64,000 nucleotides of DNA. It comes from Trichosphaerium sp. ATCC 40318 (Eukaryota > Discosea > Flabellinia > Trichosidae). Numbering within the stretch: position 1 is the stretch's first letter; each line of letters starts with the position of its first letter. The notes beneath the pieces are model-generated. The model did no database searches and was not told where the DNA came from. It was given only the letters and a program-made list of their open reading frames with translations. The stretch covers positions 372,001 through 436,000 of the forward strand of contig JALMLS010000322.1 of assembly GCA_038496445.1 (NCBI GenBank). The letters are read 5' to 3'. Shown piece after piece: positions 12,501 through 23,985 of the stretch. The translations under genes and the position numbers were made by a program.

Positions 12501-14611
12501 GGTATAACAGTCCACAATAATTTACCTTGTGCTCTAATGGGTAAGCTTGCTGGTCTGAACAAAGATCTGAAAAAGTTGCTTAAAACTAAATCTAATTTTT
12601 TATCTTGTAGAATGCTCAAGTACAATCAAAACTTTAGCGTACTTTTTGGAAGAATCAAGCAAATTTACCTTTTTGAGTATGATGAATTATTTGTACGACA
12701 TAGCCGATGGTACGTAAATCCACAAATACCAAAAAACGCCTTCTAATATGAAAAACTACTTTCAATTAATATCACGTGATAGGATTATCACATTTACACA
12801 AACACGGTGTAATACATCGTAATTTAACAAGTTCAAGTAAGTAACTGTACACCCATATTATATTGGGTTAACACTTCCATTTCTTTATTTTGATCTGACT
12901 CGTTTTAGATATTCTCGTTTATGAAGATACTATGAAGCTTACAGGTACCTGACGTTTGTATTTAAAGGCCTCTGGGATCAATTGGGAATGATAGGATGCT
13001 AATCGCATGCTAGGTTATGGTATTTCGGCAGTATCACCACTTTGCAACTCAATTGAAGAAAAGCATCAGTACGTGAGACACTTTAATGCTACACTGCTAA
13101 AATATCACAGATCAGTCGCTTGGAAAGCTCCGGAAGTATTTAATGATCAGTATAGTACAAAGAGCGATGTACGTTCACTCTCACCTGATTCTTTATGTCG
13201 TAATATTTTTCTGAAGGTGTGGAGTTTTGGCATCGTTGCATGGGAAATTGTGACACAAGGTGAAGACCCAGGTCAAGGAAGTTCTATTAGAACATTATCT
13301 AAGAATATTAAAACCGTTGGTCGTACTCCAAAAATACCCTCTGGTTGTAGAAAGGAGATAGTAGACCTTCTTGAAAAATGCTGGTTTGTGGATTCCAAAA
13401 AACGTTCCGAAATAGAAGAAATTACATGTTACATAGAAGACTGTATTCAACAGGTACATTGACCTCACCATATATATTTCAAATAGAAAACATTTCTTCA
13501 GGAATTAAATGAAGCCAACCCAGTAATGGGTGCTTTGTTGTAAAGTATATTCAGTTAAAAGTTTGTTACTCATTCCTCGTAGGAAGAGTCAGAAAAATCA
13601 AGCCCTAGGCAATCTGACAATTGGGCTAGCAGAGGATCCATACTACTAGAATCAGGGAAATTTGATGAAGCTATACAAGCGTTTGATAAATCTCTTGCCA
13701 ACAAGAGAAAGTTACTACAAAGTTGGAATGGTAAAGGTGCTGCATTGTGGAAGTTAGGTAAACTTCAAAAAGCAGTAGATTGCTTTAACAAAGCAATAAA
13801 AGTAGACCCAACACAATCAAAATCGCTTTCATTAAAAGGCATAGTTCTATGCCAGTTAACACAACACAACAAAGCAATTACTTGCTTTGATAAGGCATTA
13901 AAACTTAACAAGAAAGAAGTTAAGGCATGGCTTGGTAAAGGTATTGCTTTACATGAGCTTAATAAGCATCTTGATGCAATAGATTGCTTTGATAATGCTA
14001 TAAGATTAAAGCCAAGTCATGGTAAAGCATGGAACTGTAAAGGCGTTGCTTTGACTAAGCTTGGAAGAACAGGAGATGCATTGCTTTGTTTTGATAAAGC
14101 TTTGAAGCTTAACCCTGAAGCAAAGGTTGCTCGACAATTTAAGAAACTATTAGAGAAGTCTCCGATAGAAGAGAAGTCAGAGGAGGTAAGAATCAACGAA
14201 GGAGGAGAATCACGGAAAAGCCAGTTTTCATTGGCGCTTCCGACACCTTCAAACAGAGCTGCGAGGTCTCCTCTTTCTCCTCGACAGATTTATGTACCTG
14301 GTTCTTCTTCTCAATATCATTCACCTCGGATGAACCAAACTTCTCCAAGGGTACCACCAGATGTACATACTAAGCATACACAACAAGTACCAAAGCAGAA
14401 AAAGTCAGCACGGAGGGCTGGTTCAATCAAAAATTTATTGAAGAAAAAAAGTGCTTCTTCGTCTTCTTCTGCTTCTCATACACCTGGATCTGCTGAGGTA
14501 AAAAGGAAGAATAGAAAGTATATACCATCACCTAAGAGTTCACCGAAGAGCAAGAGAAAGAGTAAGAGGCTAAGTAAGAAGAAGATACCACCTTTATATT
14601 TTGGGGAGTGA
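9575..14611 (+). CDS. Twin pseudokinase-TPR protein
   Basis: More than twenty exons read in one consistent frame. Order: a Ser/Pro N-terminus (MSEHYSPRGTRNRSGR); kinase-like domain 1 with VAIKTS, then HGNIRAK in place of HRDLxxxN, NYG in place of DFG, an intact WMAPENF and SDVWSFGILIWECITGG; four or more TPRs (NMGMACSKLGKYQEAIEF and similar); kinase-like domain 2 with VAIKAYK, HRNLTSSN, GYG for DFG, AWKAPEVF and SDVWSFGIVAWEIVTQG; six or so TPRs to about 14130; then a basic Ser/Pro/Lys tail ending LYFGE. Both domains look like TKL/tyrosine-kinase-like folds that lost the catalytic Asp and the Mg-binding Asp, so they are predicted pseudokinases used for scaffolding. The seam near 12030-12160 has no start codon, which favours one gene over two. 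One intron (about 10357-10430) has a GC donor, GCATGT. Confidence 0.82.
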
Positions 14612-14937
14612 TAATACATCAAAGTGTCTTTGTAAATAATTATTGTAATATCGTGTTATTTTTGCTGTACTATAAAATATCTCCCTCCTTTGATGCGTGT
14701 AGAATAATTTACAAAAGTCCACAGGGTGCTGCATTGCACTGTTCGCATTCGGAGGCTTTAAGAAGCAGCGTTTGCTCGCTGAGCAGACGATTTTCTCGCT
14801 TAATTGTATCGTTTTAAAAGAGGATATGCAATCGTGGAAATATTACAGTTGCAACAAACATAAGATGTCTACCATCAAATATCACTGTAAGAAAGCAACT
14901 GAGTACTCAATTAAGAAGAGGTGAAACTTGTATTTAT
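14612..14937. other. Convergent 3' intergenic region
   Basis: About 330 bp between two convergent stop codons. Nothing recognised. Confidence 0.5.
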
Positions 14938-16284
14938 TTAGACCAACCAAATAGCAAATGAGGACTCATCATCAGATTGCTTCATAGTAATAACCTTCTC
15001 GTCGCCAGTAGAAGCATCATTGATATAAATATTGTGGAGATCTGGCCGAAATCTGCTAATAGCATATATAAGATCTGTTTTGTAGTCGTATGTGTAAACC
15101 ATTGCGATTGTGCCCTCTGAAACTTCTTTTGTACGATGACAAGAATCATTATCAAAATCATTCACTGAGATTCTTCCCAAGTAGTTATGGAATAGTGTTG
15201 GATCTTCTCCAACTAAGAAAAACGAATAGTAAGTAAAGTGTAAAAGATTATTTTTCTGGTTTTTTTCTTGTTTTTCTTCAAGAGCTACGTACTGATATGT
15301 GTAATCACACTAAAGATGATCTCTTCTGTCTCTGGTACATAATAAATACCACCCAAAATTGAGCTATCTTCTGTATCGAGCATACACTTATTTTTAGTAT
15401 CCTTAGCCAAAACCAGATCAGCTGCGTTAGGATCTGAGATGTCAATAGCGAGAAGTTGATAGTCTACTGACATATACAATAGGTTGTTCTTTGCATCAAC
15501 AGCAATGGTGTCAACAGGTTTACGGAAACTATCTGGGTCTACTGCGCGTAGATGGACTAAAAATGAAAGAAATCAGTAAAGCCACAAGCAGGAAGAGTTT
15601 CTTATCTTTACCTTCAAAATCTGCTTCTGAACTACCGTTGAGGGCAAAAGCCTTCAAAGAATACGTTTTATTTTCAAAAGAGAATACTAGTATGTGATTC
15701 TTGTACATTTCGTTGTCACAGTACACAAGACTGAACAAATCATTTAGTTCTTAGTTTGTTTTTTTATTAATATGCCGAGAAAAAAAAATGAACGTACTGA
15801 CTCACATCTCTATCCAATTTAATATCCAACGTCTTGCCATTCTCACGGTTAGCTGTGCTAAGAACACGATCGTTTGTAGCATAGACAAAAGTGTTTCCAA
15901 CTCTAACAGAAGCGCCACCAGGCATAATATCATCACTGCTGCTATCTCTACGAAGAAATGTGCTGTCCAACTCGCCTACAACGTTTTAGCGTACAATACT
16001 AAACTCAACTGCCTAAATGAATGCATAGCTCTTTAATGCGCCAGTTCTACCTGCTAAAACGACTTGTAGCCAAAAAAGGACTTGCAATCCGCTTTTAAGG
16101 AAATGGAGTTCTCGAAAGCTTCAAACGTATGTACAGTGGAGAGCGTACCAGTTTTTAGGTTTACTGTCGATATGGCTGTAAAGTCATAGTTGTTATAGCC
16201 ACTATAACCGGTATAGAGCTGCTTTTGGGCTAATGTACCCAATACAAGTACGAAAATACAGGAAACAATAGTTGTTGTGCGCAT
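14938..16284 (-). CDS. Secreted, possibly beta-propeller-like protein
   Basis: Start at 16284 gives a signal peptide (MRTTTIVSCIFVLVLGTLAQ). Five or so exons follow with repeated strand-like stretches: YTGYSGYNNYDFTAISTVNL, VRVGNTFVYATNDRVLS, ILVFSFENKTYSLKAFAL, PVDTIAVDAKNNLLYMSVDY, GGIYYVPETEEIIFSVITH and IAMVYTYDYKTDLIYAISR. The rhythm of a beta-strand pair around a turn suggests a propeller of the YVTN/SMP-30 kind, but no catalytic residue pattern is clear. It ends SSFAIWLV. The junction after exon 1 (near 16060-15970) was not resolved by phase. Its neighbours are also small secreted proteins. Function unknown. Confidence 0.6.
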
Positions 16285-16816
16285 TAGAGGAACAAGACAA
16301 GAATGACCATTTGTAGACTTATTGCCAAATTAGGACTTTTCTCCCTTAAATCTATCTCGTACAACGAATGTAAACTATGGCTTTAACACTACTATCTGCG
16401 ATTATATTGTTACGTACCTGAAAAGGATTCTAGCTTTTCTAAAAACTAAGTGATAGCAGAAATATGGGAATTCCAAAAAAGAAACTTCCTTGTTGTTTCA
16501 CATGTGTTATTACACGTTTTGTTTGCTGTGATACACAAATTTATGCTTAAATATGTGCTTGCTCCCTGTATATCTCGTTATTCTCGAAGATAAACGTATT
16601 ATCCCGTTTTTTCTCGGATATGTCCCGTTTTTTTGAGAAGTGATGTTTTAGTTCTTAAACCGGAAGAGGCTCACGACATATTTCTATTCGAACCATGTTT
16701 GTCAAGCAACAAGCATAGTGACAGAGTATTCGTGAAAAAATGACAATACGAAAAATACTAGTTCATTCTATTTGTTTTACTGATAATTACGGTGTTGTAC
16801 GTAACCACGTTTCTCT

Positions 16817-17113
16817 TTAATGAGTATCAGTTCCTCCAATCTTCCTCCTCTCGATAGAGGTACCTATTGGCATGCTCTCAACAACGAGAAAAACGTAATA
16901 CTGCAACACTTCTGTGTACTCTTTGATGAATCTGCCTTGTAGGAAATGATACTTTCCTTTGAAATCGTTTACGCATATCTTTGGTACTGATAGGGAGACT
17001 AGAACAATTTATTAAATAAGTTTGAAATAACAACAGAAAAAGAAGTTGTTCACTCACTTAAAAATTCTGGGTTTATTCCATCGTCTATGTTTCCTTTATC
17101 TATCTCCCAACAA
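16817..17113 (-). CDS. Exon-like fragments, hypothetical protein
   Basis: Two open segments on the minus strand join across a plausible donor (GTGAGT after NPEFLS). The first reads CTCWEIDKGNIDDGINPEFL. The second reads VPKICVNDFKGKYHFLQG and then EYTEVLQYYVFLVVE, ending GGTDTH with stop at 16817. No start codon or upstream exon could be fixed, and no family is recognised. It may be a separate small gene or a downstream extension of the gene at 17231-18009. Confidence 0.3.
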
Positions 17114-17230
17114 GTACATCAATAGAAGCTATAGGAATAGTAGATTGTTTAAGAGTCTACAGGTAAATCTATTTTGAGGGCGAAAGAAAATTTGTACATA
17201 CTTTTACAATTGCATCAAACGGAGCACGAA

Positions 17231-18009
17231 TTAAAGGTCACCTTTAAACTGTACCCAAATATTGAGTATGAAAGTGTTTATTAATTTATGATTTTGAAAC
17301 AATGCACTACGCTTTGCTACACTACTACGTTGAACTGGCACACAAGCATTTGGATCAGGTGGTGGAAAGGCTACAACAGAACTAAAGTCTGAACCAATAG
17401 GCATATTTGGTAAACTCACCCTTGATAAACCTATTAGCAACGGAAAAAAAGATAGAAAAAAGTGTACACAATTGTGTTCGGATCATAAACATCAATGGAT
17501 ACAGTGCCATCATCTGGAGATACAAGGGTTGATCCTAACGGAATAACAGAGTTAATTGTAGTCAACTTCTTTTTATGTTTTAACACGTGATTATTGTACC
17601 TTCTACGACTGCTCTGTCAAAAGTACAAACTAATGTTGAAGCTGGAATATCAACATCAGTATCAATATCAATAGTAATGCCTGTAGAATCAATATCGATT
17701 AGAACTATTCTACTTTGCATTATAATAAAAAATGATGACCAAGAATACTCAGTATTTCGAGGAAAATCATCTATCGCGTCAGAATCAAATACAACGAAGT
17801 CTGGATATGTGGGGCCAGTAGCTAGGATGAGTTCCTCAAACAAATTTACACCTTCACTAAGGAGTACGCAATTACCGGTATCACCTTGTCCTGTAATCAT
17901 GTATTTAGGGGGATTTAACTCGTTTCATACTATAAACAAATACGTACTAACTTGAGGCTATTGGAAGTGCTGTCAAAATAACAAATAGAACTAGAAGTAC
18001 GAGGTGCAT
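17231..18009 (-). CDS. Secreted protein, paralogue of the one at 59271
   Basis: Four exons. A signal peptide (MHLVLLVLFVILTALPIA) is followed by GDTGNC, GPTYPDFVVFDSDAIDD, EYSW, a strand rich in IDIDSTGITIDIDTDVDI, LVCTFDRAVVEG, STLVSPDDGTVSI, PPPDPNACVPVQRS and KRSALFQNH. The gene at 59271-59986 matches segment by segment and shares all exon junction positions, so the pair is a real family. Four Cys are shared. The KR(S/R)ALFQ(N/D)H end could be a dibasic processing site. No known domain is recognised. Here the frame runs on a further 17 residues to the stop at 17231, whereas the paralogue stops right after the DH. CACGTG at 17584 lies in intron 2. Confidence 0.65.
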
Positions 18010-18263
18010 TCTTTGTCTTGTTCTAATGAAATAATACGAGATTTGTTAAGCCAAAACAAAACCGCCTTTCTATGATGAAATGACATGTGTGCACTTTTCT
18101 GTTTATGATGAATGACATGTGCAGTACTACCAATTTGTGGTTATAAATGGAGTAATTTGCCAAAAATATGCGCCATTATTCGAAAATAAGCAGTCTAGCT
18201 ATTGAATCACTTCTTTGTGGCACAACAACAGAAAATCTTAAATTCGTTCAGTACTAATGCCCT

Positions 18264-18342
18264 TCCGAAAGGAATATAAGCAATATTCATATTCACTGTC
18301 CCGCTTGGCGTATTCATTAATATTCATTGACGAATATTCACT
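18264..18342. repeat. ATATTCA-type short repeat cluster
   Basis: Within about 80 bp upstream of the gene ending at 17231 the words ATATTCA or TATTCA recur at least four times (near 18287, 18294, 18316 and 18336), partly in the arrangement AATATTCATATTCAC. The cluster sits about 280-330 bp before the start codon at 18009 and about 45 bp before the small ORF at 18385, so it could be a regulatory element for either. Confidence 0.4.
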
Positions 18343-18384
18343 GGTGTATGGTGATTGAGCTTTTGATTTTGTAACGCTTAGGCA

Positions 18385-18558
18385 ATGTCACTCCACGTGA
18401 TTTCCAGCAACAAACACTTAATTACTGTTTTTTCACTACTAGCAGTACTAGTTCTTTGCATTATTGTTCGCAATCAACGAAGATACGACCAGATGAAAAA
18501 AACGAGCGTAGAGAATCTCTATAATAAAAAATTACAAAACTTACAGACTGTGGATTGA
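18385..18558 (+). CDS. Small single-pass membrane ORF (57 aa)
   Basis: An intronless ORF beginning MSLHVISSNKHL, followed by one hydrophobic span (LITVFSLLAVLVLCIIV), a basic stop-transfer segment (RNQRRYDQMKK) and a polar tail ending LQTVD. The membrane span followed by basic residues is the usual layout of a type III or tail-proximal membrane microprotein. No homologue is recognised and the ORF may be chance. CACGTG is inside codons 4-5. Confidence 0.4.
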   Translation: MSLHVISSNKHLITVFSLLAVLVLCIIVRNQRRYDQMKKTSVENLYNKKLQNLQTVD

Positions 18559-18858
18559 TGCTACAATAAATGATGAACATGCCATGTCTACTATTACCTT
18601 TTCTTTAACAAGACATCAACATAGTACAAATGGAGTGCTATTTAAGTATGAGCCTGTCAAGATACAACAAATGCAATCACGAGTTTAACTCATAAACATC
18701 TGTAACGCTCTCCCTGCTTGCGTATTGTACTCAAAACTAAGACATATTTTGGAGTAAAATGATGGCGGTATCAGTTTGTTTCTGAGTGGCCTGTGATGTT
18801 TATTTTTCAGTTCACTAATTTATATCCTGATGGAAGCTGTTTCTTTCATTCAAACATG

Positions 18859-19322
18859 TCACCAGCTGAGTAAATTTGAAAAGGAAACCCTGGACGTCCT
18901 GGTACAACACCTTGTTTCTATAGAATCATGATCAGCATCCGGTAGATATCCAACTAATTCATAGGGTGTGGTATCCAATGTGTTGAAGCCATCTAGTAGT
19001 AGACACAATCTATTAGTTTATTACCTTGATGAGGATTACCTTTTATGTCTTTGGGTTTTACACTCAAAATTTCACCGTTGGTGGTAAAACAAAAGATAGA
19101 ATCAGCTTAAAAACACATGTATAAGCAACACCAAACTTTAAAGAATCGTAGAGTTACTTACTTGCCTCATTTCGTTTAAATCCGTTAAAGGCATATTTCG
19201 TACCGCCTGTGAGTATACAGTCTGGTGTTGCATATTCGTTGCAGACAGCTAGAGATACTACAACGTGATGAGATTGATAAAATACACTACAGAACAACGA
19301 TCAAGAAGCCAGCTAGCTGCAT
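18859..19322 (-). CDS. Small secreted Cys-containing protein
   Basis: Four short exons can be joined: a start at 19322 with hydrophobic MQLAGFLIVV, then SLAVCNEYATPDCILTGG, KYAFNGFKRNEA, then SIFCFTTNGEILSVKPKDIK, then GFNTLDTTPYELVGYLPDAD and RCCTRTSRVSFSNLLSW with stop at 18859. Donors GTAAGT and GTAATC fit. The phase of the first junction is not settled. The product would be about 110 residues with five or more Cys and is probably secreted. No family is recognised. Confidence 0.45.
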
Positions 19323-19555
19323 TCACTTCTTTATTTGAACCGCTTGAATTTCAACAAAGATAACGTCTTTATTGGCTAGTAATACCCTGTCGCTTCGCTG
19401 TTTTTGGTACTACTTGTTACCCATTTCACAAACACGTACTTGACCCTTTTTAAGTGAGTACTTTCCTAAAGCAGAACGCGTTGACTTTTTTAGAATTCTA
19501 TATTATTTAAACCTCGACACGAAAAACAGCACCTTATCCTTAAAGAACTAAACTA

Positions 19556-19837
19556 ATGAGATTCTTAATACTATCTCTTGTATGTATAGCGTTCATTGCA
19601 TACGCTGATGGGTTTTTCTGGTCTACTAGCAACATTTGCGTAGACCAAAGCTGTCCCGATGGAAGCGAACCTTACTGGAAGGGTTGTTGGCATTGTAGAA
19701 AATACAGAACTTGCTGTGCGTGTTGGGAAAACGGTGGCCACAAAATCATTAAAAAGCCACACTGCCCAACATCACACGTTTCAAGTTTTAGTAGTCGTTG
19801 GAGTAATAGCAATCGCCGGAATTCTCGTTGGTCATAG
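19556..19837 (+). CDS. Small secreted Cys-rich protein
   Basis: An intronless ORF of 93 residues. The N-terminus MRFLILSLVCIAFIAYADG is a clear signal peptide. The mature part holds nine Cys and many Trp (NICVDQSCPDG, WKGCWHCRKYRTCCACW), then a Ser/Arg tail. The spacing suggests a disulfide-stabilised extracellular peptide, but the pattern matches no family I can name and no activity should be assumed. It is divergent from the secreted gene at 18859-19322. Confidence 0.6.
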   Translation: MRFLILSLVCIAFIAYADGFFWSTSNICVDQSCPDGSEPYWKGCWHCRKYRTCCACWENGGHKIIKKPHCPTSHVSSFSSRWSNSNRRNSRWS

Positions 19838-20485
19838 CGGGAAAATGTAAAGTAAATGTATTTCGTACTTATTAAATAGTTTATTGTTACGAGCTTGTTT
19901 GCAATTGAATGTTTTGTTATTCGTTCGTAAACTCAATACTGGAAATTCAAGGAGCTGTTATTTTTGCCATGGCTATAAGCCAGATATCCTTAATATCAGT
20001 TGCATGGGACTATGTTCGATGAGCATGTGGTGATTTACTGAACTTGATTTTTTGCAAAAACCTTCACTTAAATACGCTGTTACAGGCCTATCAGAGTTTG
20101 TTTGGAGCATTTTAAACAAGTACAAGAATGTCAATTGGAAGCTTGCTTACTATTAGTAAGCTCCAAGGGAGACCTCAGGTTGATAAAATACATTGTTTTA
20201 TTTACAAAAGAGAGTGTTGAACACCGAAAGTTAGGACGTATGCTGTCCCAATCATTTTAGTTAGGTGGTTTGTTTCTTTATGTTACTAGTTATTGCTGCA
20301 CTGAAACACTTGCACATGATATATTTGAGATGAATGAGCCAATATTCCAAGAGCAGCTTAAAGTACTGTGAATGTTTCTTCGCAAAAAAAAAGAAAAAAA
20401 ATTAGGTTGAAGTATCACGTGACATGCTTACATTCCCACGTGATAAATTATAATTGTTCAGGATGTACTATCATATTAGATCCAA
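19838..20485. other. Convergent intergenic region
   Basis: About 650 bp of AT-rich sequence between convergent stop codons. It contains an A-rich stretch near 20385 and two CACGTG copies 16 bp apart (20416 and 20437). No gene seen. Confidence 0.45.
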
Positions 20486-21733
20486 TCAAAAGTGAATATT
20501 CTTCGCCCTGTTGGTACTCGCTTTCTTAAGACGCCGTTCTTCAGCTCTTGTTCCTGGATTTCCAACAACAGCAAGCCATTCTTCCATTGTCAAATACTCG
20601 CCAACTAACTCTGGGGGCATATCATCGTCTGTAGTTTCAATCATCTGTCTATACTCTATCCAATCAAGAGACATTTCAACAACGCCCACTTGAGTTATGA
20701 GCGTGCTTCCTTTATTGTCTGCCCAGCAAATGTGTTTCTTCTTTTTAGACGATTTTTTTTTCCTTTTCGGCGTTTTGCTACGTAGCACTGAAGTAGGCTG
20801 TTTTATAACCTCTACTTCTGGTACGTCACCGCAATCGCTGTTATTATCCGGTACATTCGTTGATAAGTCGTCACCAGAGAGACTTTGAGGTGTTATCGAC
20901 TCTTTGTTAGGAGAGCTTGGTTTTCCAATAACTTCAACAAATGGTTCTTCATCGCTTTCCTCACTGCTTCCTTCGCTTTCTTTGCTACTTACTTCTTCTT
21001 TTTCGGTAAAACGAGTTGGTGATCTTGGTTCTTCTTTAAAATCAAGTAATGTTGGCGTATCCAAAGTCTTTTCGGGCGACACTTTCGGCGACAACCTAAA
21101 GCAGAAGTCAACCGGAGGAAAACCAAAAAGAAAAGAAGAAAAGTGCGCCTGTACAGTTTGCAAAGTATAAAAATACGCGACAATATACCATAGTACAGTA
21201 ACCAGTTACAGGGTTTGTTGTCAGTACTCTTTCTTTCACAAAGCAGACGGAAGAACGGAGTAAAAAAATAAAAACAACAAAAGCTCAAGTCTCGATTAAC
21301 ACAAAAAATAAAAAACTTCTATGAGCGTTAACAACGCTTATTCGTACCTCTTTCGCGGAGAAGCTTGTATAGCACGCACTCTAGCACGTGTATGATGTAT
21401 TTTACGCACGTGAGGAGGTGATTCATATTCAGTGCATGTTTTCGTTTCTTCTTCTTCTTCATGATGTCCATACTCGTTATCAAGTATGTCATTGTTGTTT
21501 GTGCACTGTTTTCTGTAACTCAAATCATAACTTTCAAAACTTAAATTTTTTCCCGCTTTTGCTTCCTCTATTAATATTTGAAGCTCTCTACTAGCTGAAC
21601 GCCTTGGCCGTCTTCTGTTTCTTCTTCTACTCTATTAAACGGGTTAAAGAAAAACCAGGAAACGGTTGTGACCCGTTATGATTTTACTATTTTAAAAAGA
21701 GCCGTTAAACGTTGCAATGTGATGCTTACCATG
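20486..21733 (-). CDS. Acidic and basic low-complexity protein, unknown role
   Basis: Three exons. The start appears to be an ATG at 21733 lying directly against a donor (ATG|GTAAGC), so exon 1 contributes only the initiator Met. Exon 2 (about 21634-21350) reads SRRRNRRRPRRSASRELQ, then an acidic run (GHHEEEEETKT) and RARVRAIQASPRKR. Exon 3 opens LSPKVSPEKTLDTP, has Ser/Glu clusters, then KRKKKSSKKKKHICWADNKG and a C-terminal segment (EMSLDWIEYRQMI, EYLTMEEWLAVVGNPGTRAEE). The KKxHICWADxKG stretch resembles PP1-docking regions (RVxF-like followed by D and G), which is only a guess. The basic runs suggest nuclear localisation. Junction phases are consistent throughout. Confidence 0.6.
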
Positions 21734-21944
21734 GTGTGAGTGGGTTTTGATACAATTTGAATGATGTTAGTAAGTTTTATGCTGACAAGTTACCAATGCC
21801 TGTTTTAGGTATGGTGGCCACTAAACAGAACTTCTTTGAGCGACGCAGTGCGTTGTTGATCCCCTATGATGATAAGCAATCAAGTTTCTGGTTTCACGTC
21901 AATTCTTTTCTATTACCTCAACTTTTGTAATAAAACGACTTACT

Positions 21945-22519
21945 ATGGCATCAAAGGATACAGTTTACACTTGGGAAGAGATTGCAAAACACAACAACTC
22001 AAAAGACACATGGATTGTTGTTGATGACAAGGTCTATGATATTACAAAGTTCTCCGAGGAGCATCCTGGTGGCGAAGAAGTGCTTTTGGACGTAGCTGGA
22101 GATGATGCTACTTCTGAGTACGTATACACTTTTTTTATTACCAAAAGCGCGTGTTATCATAGTGTACATGCGTAATACACTGTTTTAGCTCATATTTATA
22201 CGAATACATAGTTTTAATGACATTGGTCACTCAGACGAAGCCAAACAGATGCTTGCGGACCTTCAAATTGGTATACTAGACGTAAGGGAAATTATTGTTC
22301 CCGTTTTTTAACAAACTACGTCTAGACAACATCAGAGAAGCCAAAGGCAAAACCAAAACCATCTTACAGCTCCCCAAGCAGTGGCGGTGAATCTGGAAGT
22401 AAGTTTAAGAGCTATTATCCAAAATGACTCATTTCTTTTTAGCAAACCCAATGGTCTTCGTCCTTGTTATCGTACTTGCTATTGCAGCGTATTATTACTA
22501 CCAAAGCATGCAAATATAA
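21945..22519 (+). CDS. Tail-anchored cytochrome b5
   Basis: Small haem protein that passes electrons to ER desaturases, P450s and related enzymes. The start [17 protein letters not shown] is followed by [21 protein letters not shown], the first haem His being in HPGG, and after the first intron [10 protein letters not shown] with the second haem His. A Pro/Lys/Ser linker ([13 protein letters not shown]) leads to one hydrophobic tail ([17 protein letters not shown]) and stop at 22519, the usual tail-anchor layout for ER or outer mitochondrial membrane. Three introns: donors GTACGT, GTAAGG and GTAAGT. Length, about 130 residues, is normal. Confidence 0.92.
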
Positions 22520-23249
22520 AAAACGCAGCAAGTAAAAACCGAAATGACTCTACAACCTCTTATTCAAACGCAACATTACGCATGAATTGTATTAAATACA
22601 AAGATCTTCTTCAAGAGTACTTTAAACATTAATTTTTACGAATTTTCTTACAACGCTTAAAAGTGCTTCCTTTTAACCCTACAACAATCCTATTGCTTAG
22701 TATATAGGTACAACAATAAAGAAAAAAGTGTTGGTTTGTGATAAAGCTTGTTTTGGATCAATTTCGGCAAAAGGACTTGTAGATTGCGGGTAAAAGTTGA
22801 TCCGCAACAACCATTCTTTTTTTGGTGCTGAGTGTTTCCAAGATAGCCGATAGTTTAATTCGTAACATCGTAAACGTGGGTTTACCTAACTAAGAATTGG
22901 TACTAGAAGACTCCTTTGGTCTCTTACCAACTACAAATTCTACGTCCTTCCAATGCCAACCCTAGGATGCATTACCTTTACTACGTTATAGCTTCGTTAT
23001 AACTCATACCACAGTGACTCAATCAAACCTTTTCACGCCTATGAGATGTTGCAATGCCTTACATTAATCTTTTCCTGCATAATTGTAGCTCGCAGTCTAG
23101 TTAAATACTTTACCCAGTTCATGTTGATAGCGCATTAATAGAGTGTAAACTCTTAGTTGTCAGTTCTAAAATTAACTTGTTTTTTAAAAAGTCACGTGAC
23201 TTAAAACTACTGGCAGTATATTTTGTTTACACAGAAGAAAACCATATCA
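22520..23249. other. Intergenic region
   Basis: About 730 bp with no supported coding segment. A TCACGTGA copy at 23192-23199 lies 50 bp before the next start codon. Confidence 0.5.
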
Positions 23250-23985
23250 ATGGCAATGGAAGAATCTGAAGGCATCACAGAAGTTTATTTTGAATTGGAG
23301 GACGAATCGGTGCGTTTTTTTTGTCAAACGATATGTAAGGATTAAAAATAGGCGTATAGGAAATAAGTGATACTAATATAACGCCCGAAGGAAGTCATGA
23401 AAGTGTTGCTGACGAACCTCACTCAAACGGAGGACAATCACGCCAGGCACGTGCTTTCATACGACAGTACCTTAATTTTAACAGTCTGACCCTCCGTCAA
23501 AAAAGCAAAGATTGAATACAGTTATAAACGATTTAGTACGTACCATCATGTTAAATAGAAATCATTTCATCACTATAAACACGTGGTGAACAAAGAAATC
23601 TAGTTTTTGTTGTTTTTTTTGAGAAATTGTTTTTCACTAAGGTTTTTTCAATTGCTAGAATCTTGACTTGCTTCCTCGCTTGATGGAGGAGTTGAAACGA
23701 ACAGAGCATATTGAAGATATAAATAAGCAGCTAAGATTAGAAATAACAGAGCTTGATGCTACTATTAAAGATCAAGATGAGATGATTGCTAATAGGGATT
23801 CTATGATACATGCCAGAGATAAAGAGATTACTATACGAGATGAAATGATTGAAGCTCTTAGAAGACAACTTGCTGATAAAACAATTGAAAATGTAACTCT
23901 CACAGAGAATGTATCAAGATGTATGCAATGGGTTTCAGAGACGCATAAACGAAGCAAGGAGTTAATGTCAATGCTCAACCATTGA
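23250..23985 (+). CDS. Coiled-coil protein, unknown role
   Basis: Start MAMEESEGITEVYF; four exons. Exon 2 (about 23358-23446) ends at SRQ. Its 43-nt intron starts GCACGTGC and ends TTTTAACAG, a GC-AG intron; reading through it instead would give a stop shortly afterwards. Exon 3 reads SDPPSKKQRLNTVINDL. Exon 4 (from 23660) is a long heptad-like coiled coil: LPRLMEELKRTEHIEDINKQ, then regular RDSMIHARDKEITIRDEMIE repeats and a final MSMLNH. About 180 residues in total. No family is recognised; a small structural or adaptor protein is likely. Confidence 0.65.
23447..23453 (+). other. GC splice donor overlapping CACGTG
   Basis: The exon ends CGCCAG and the intron begins GCACGTGC. Reading phase requires removal of the 43-nt segment to join SRQ to SDPPSKK. 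Confidence 0.6.

Noticed and set aside
20511-21170. Plus-strand Ser-rich open frames
   Set aside because: Shadows of the acidic exon of the minus-strand gene at 20486-21733.
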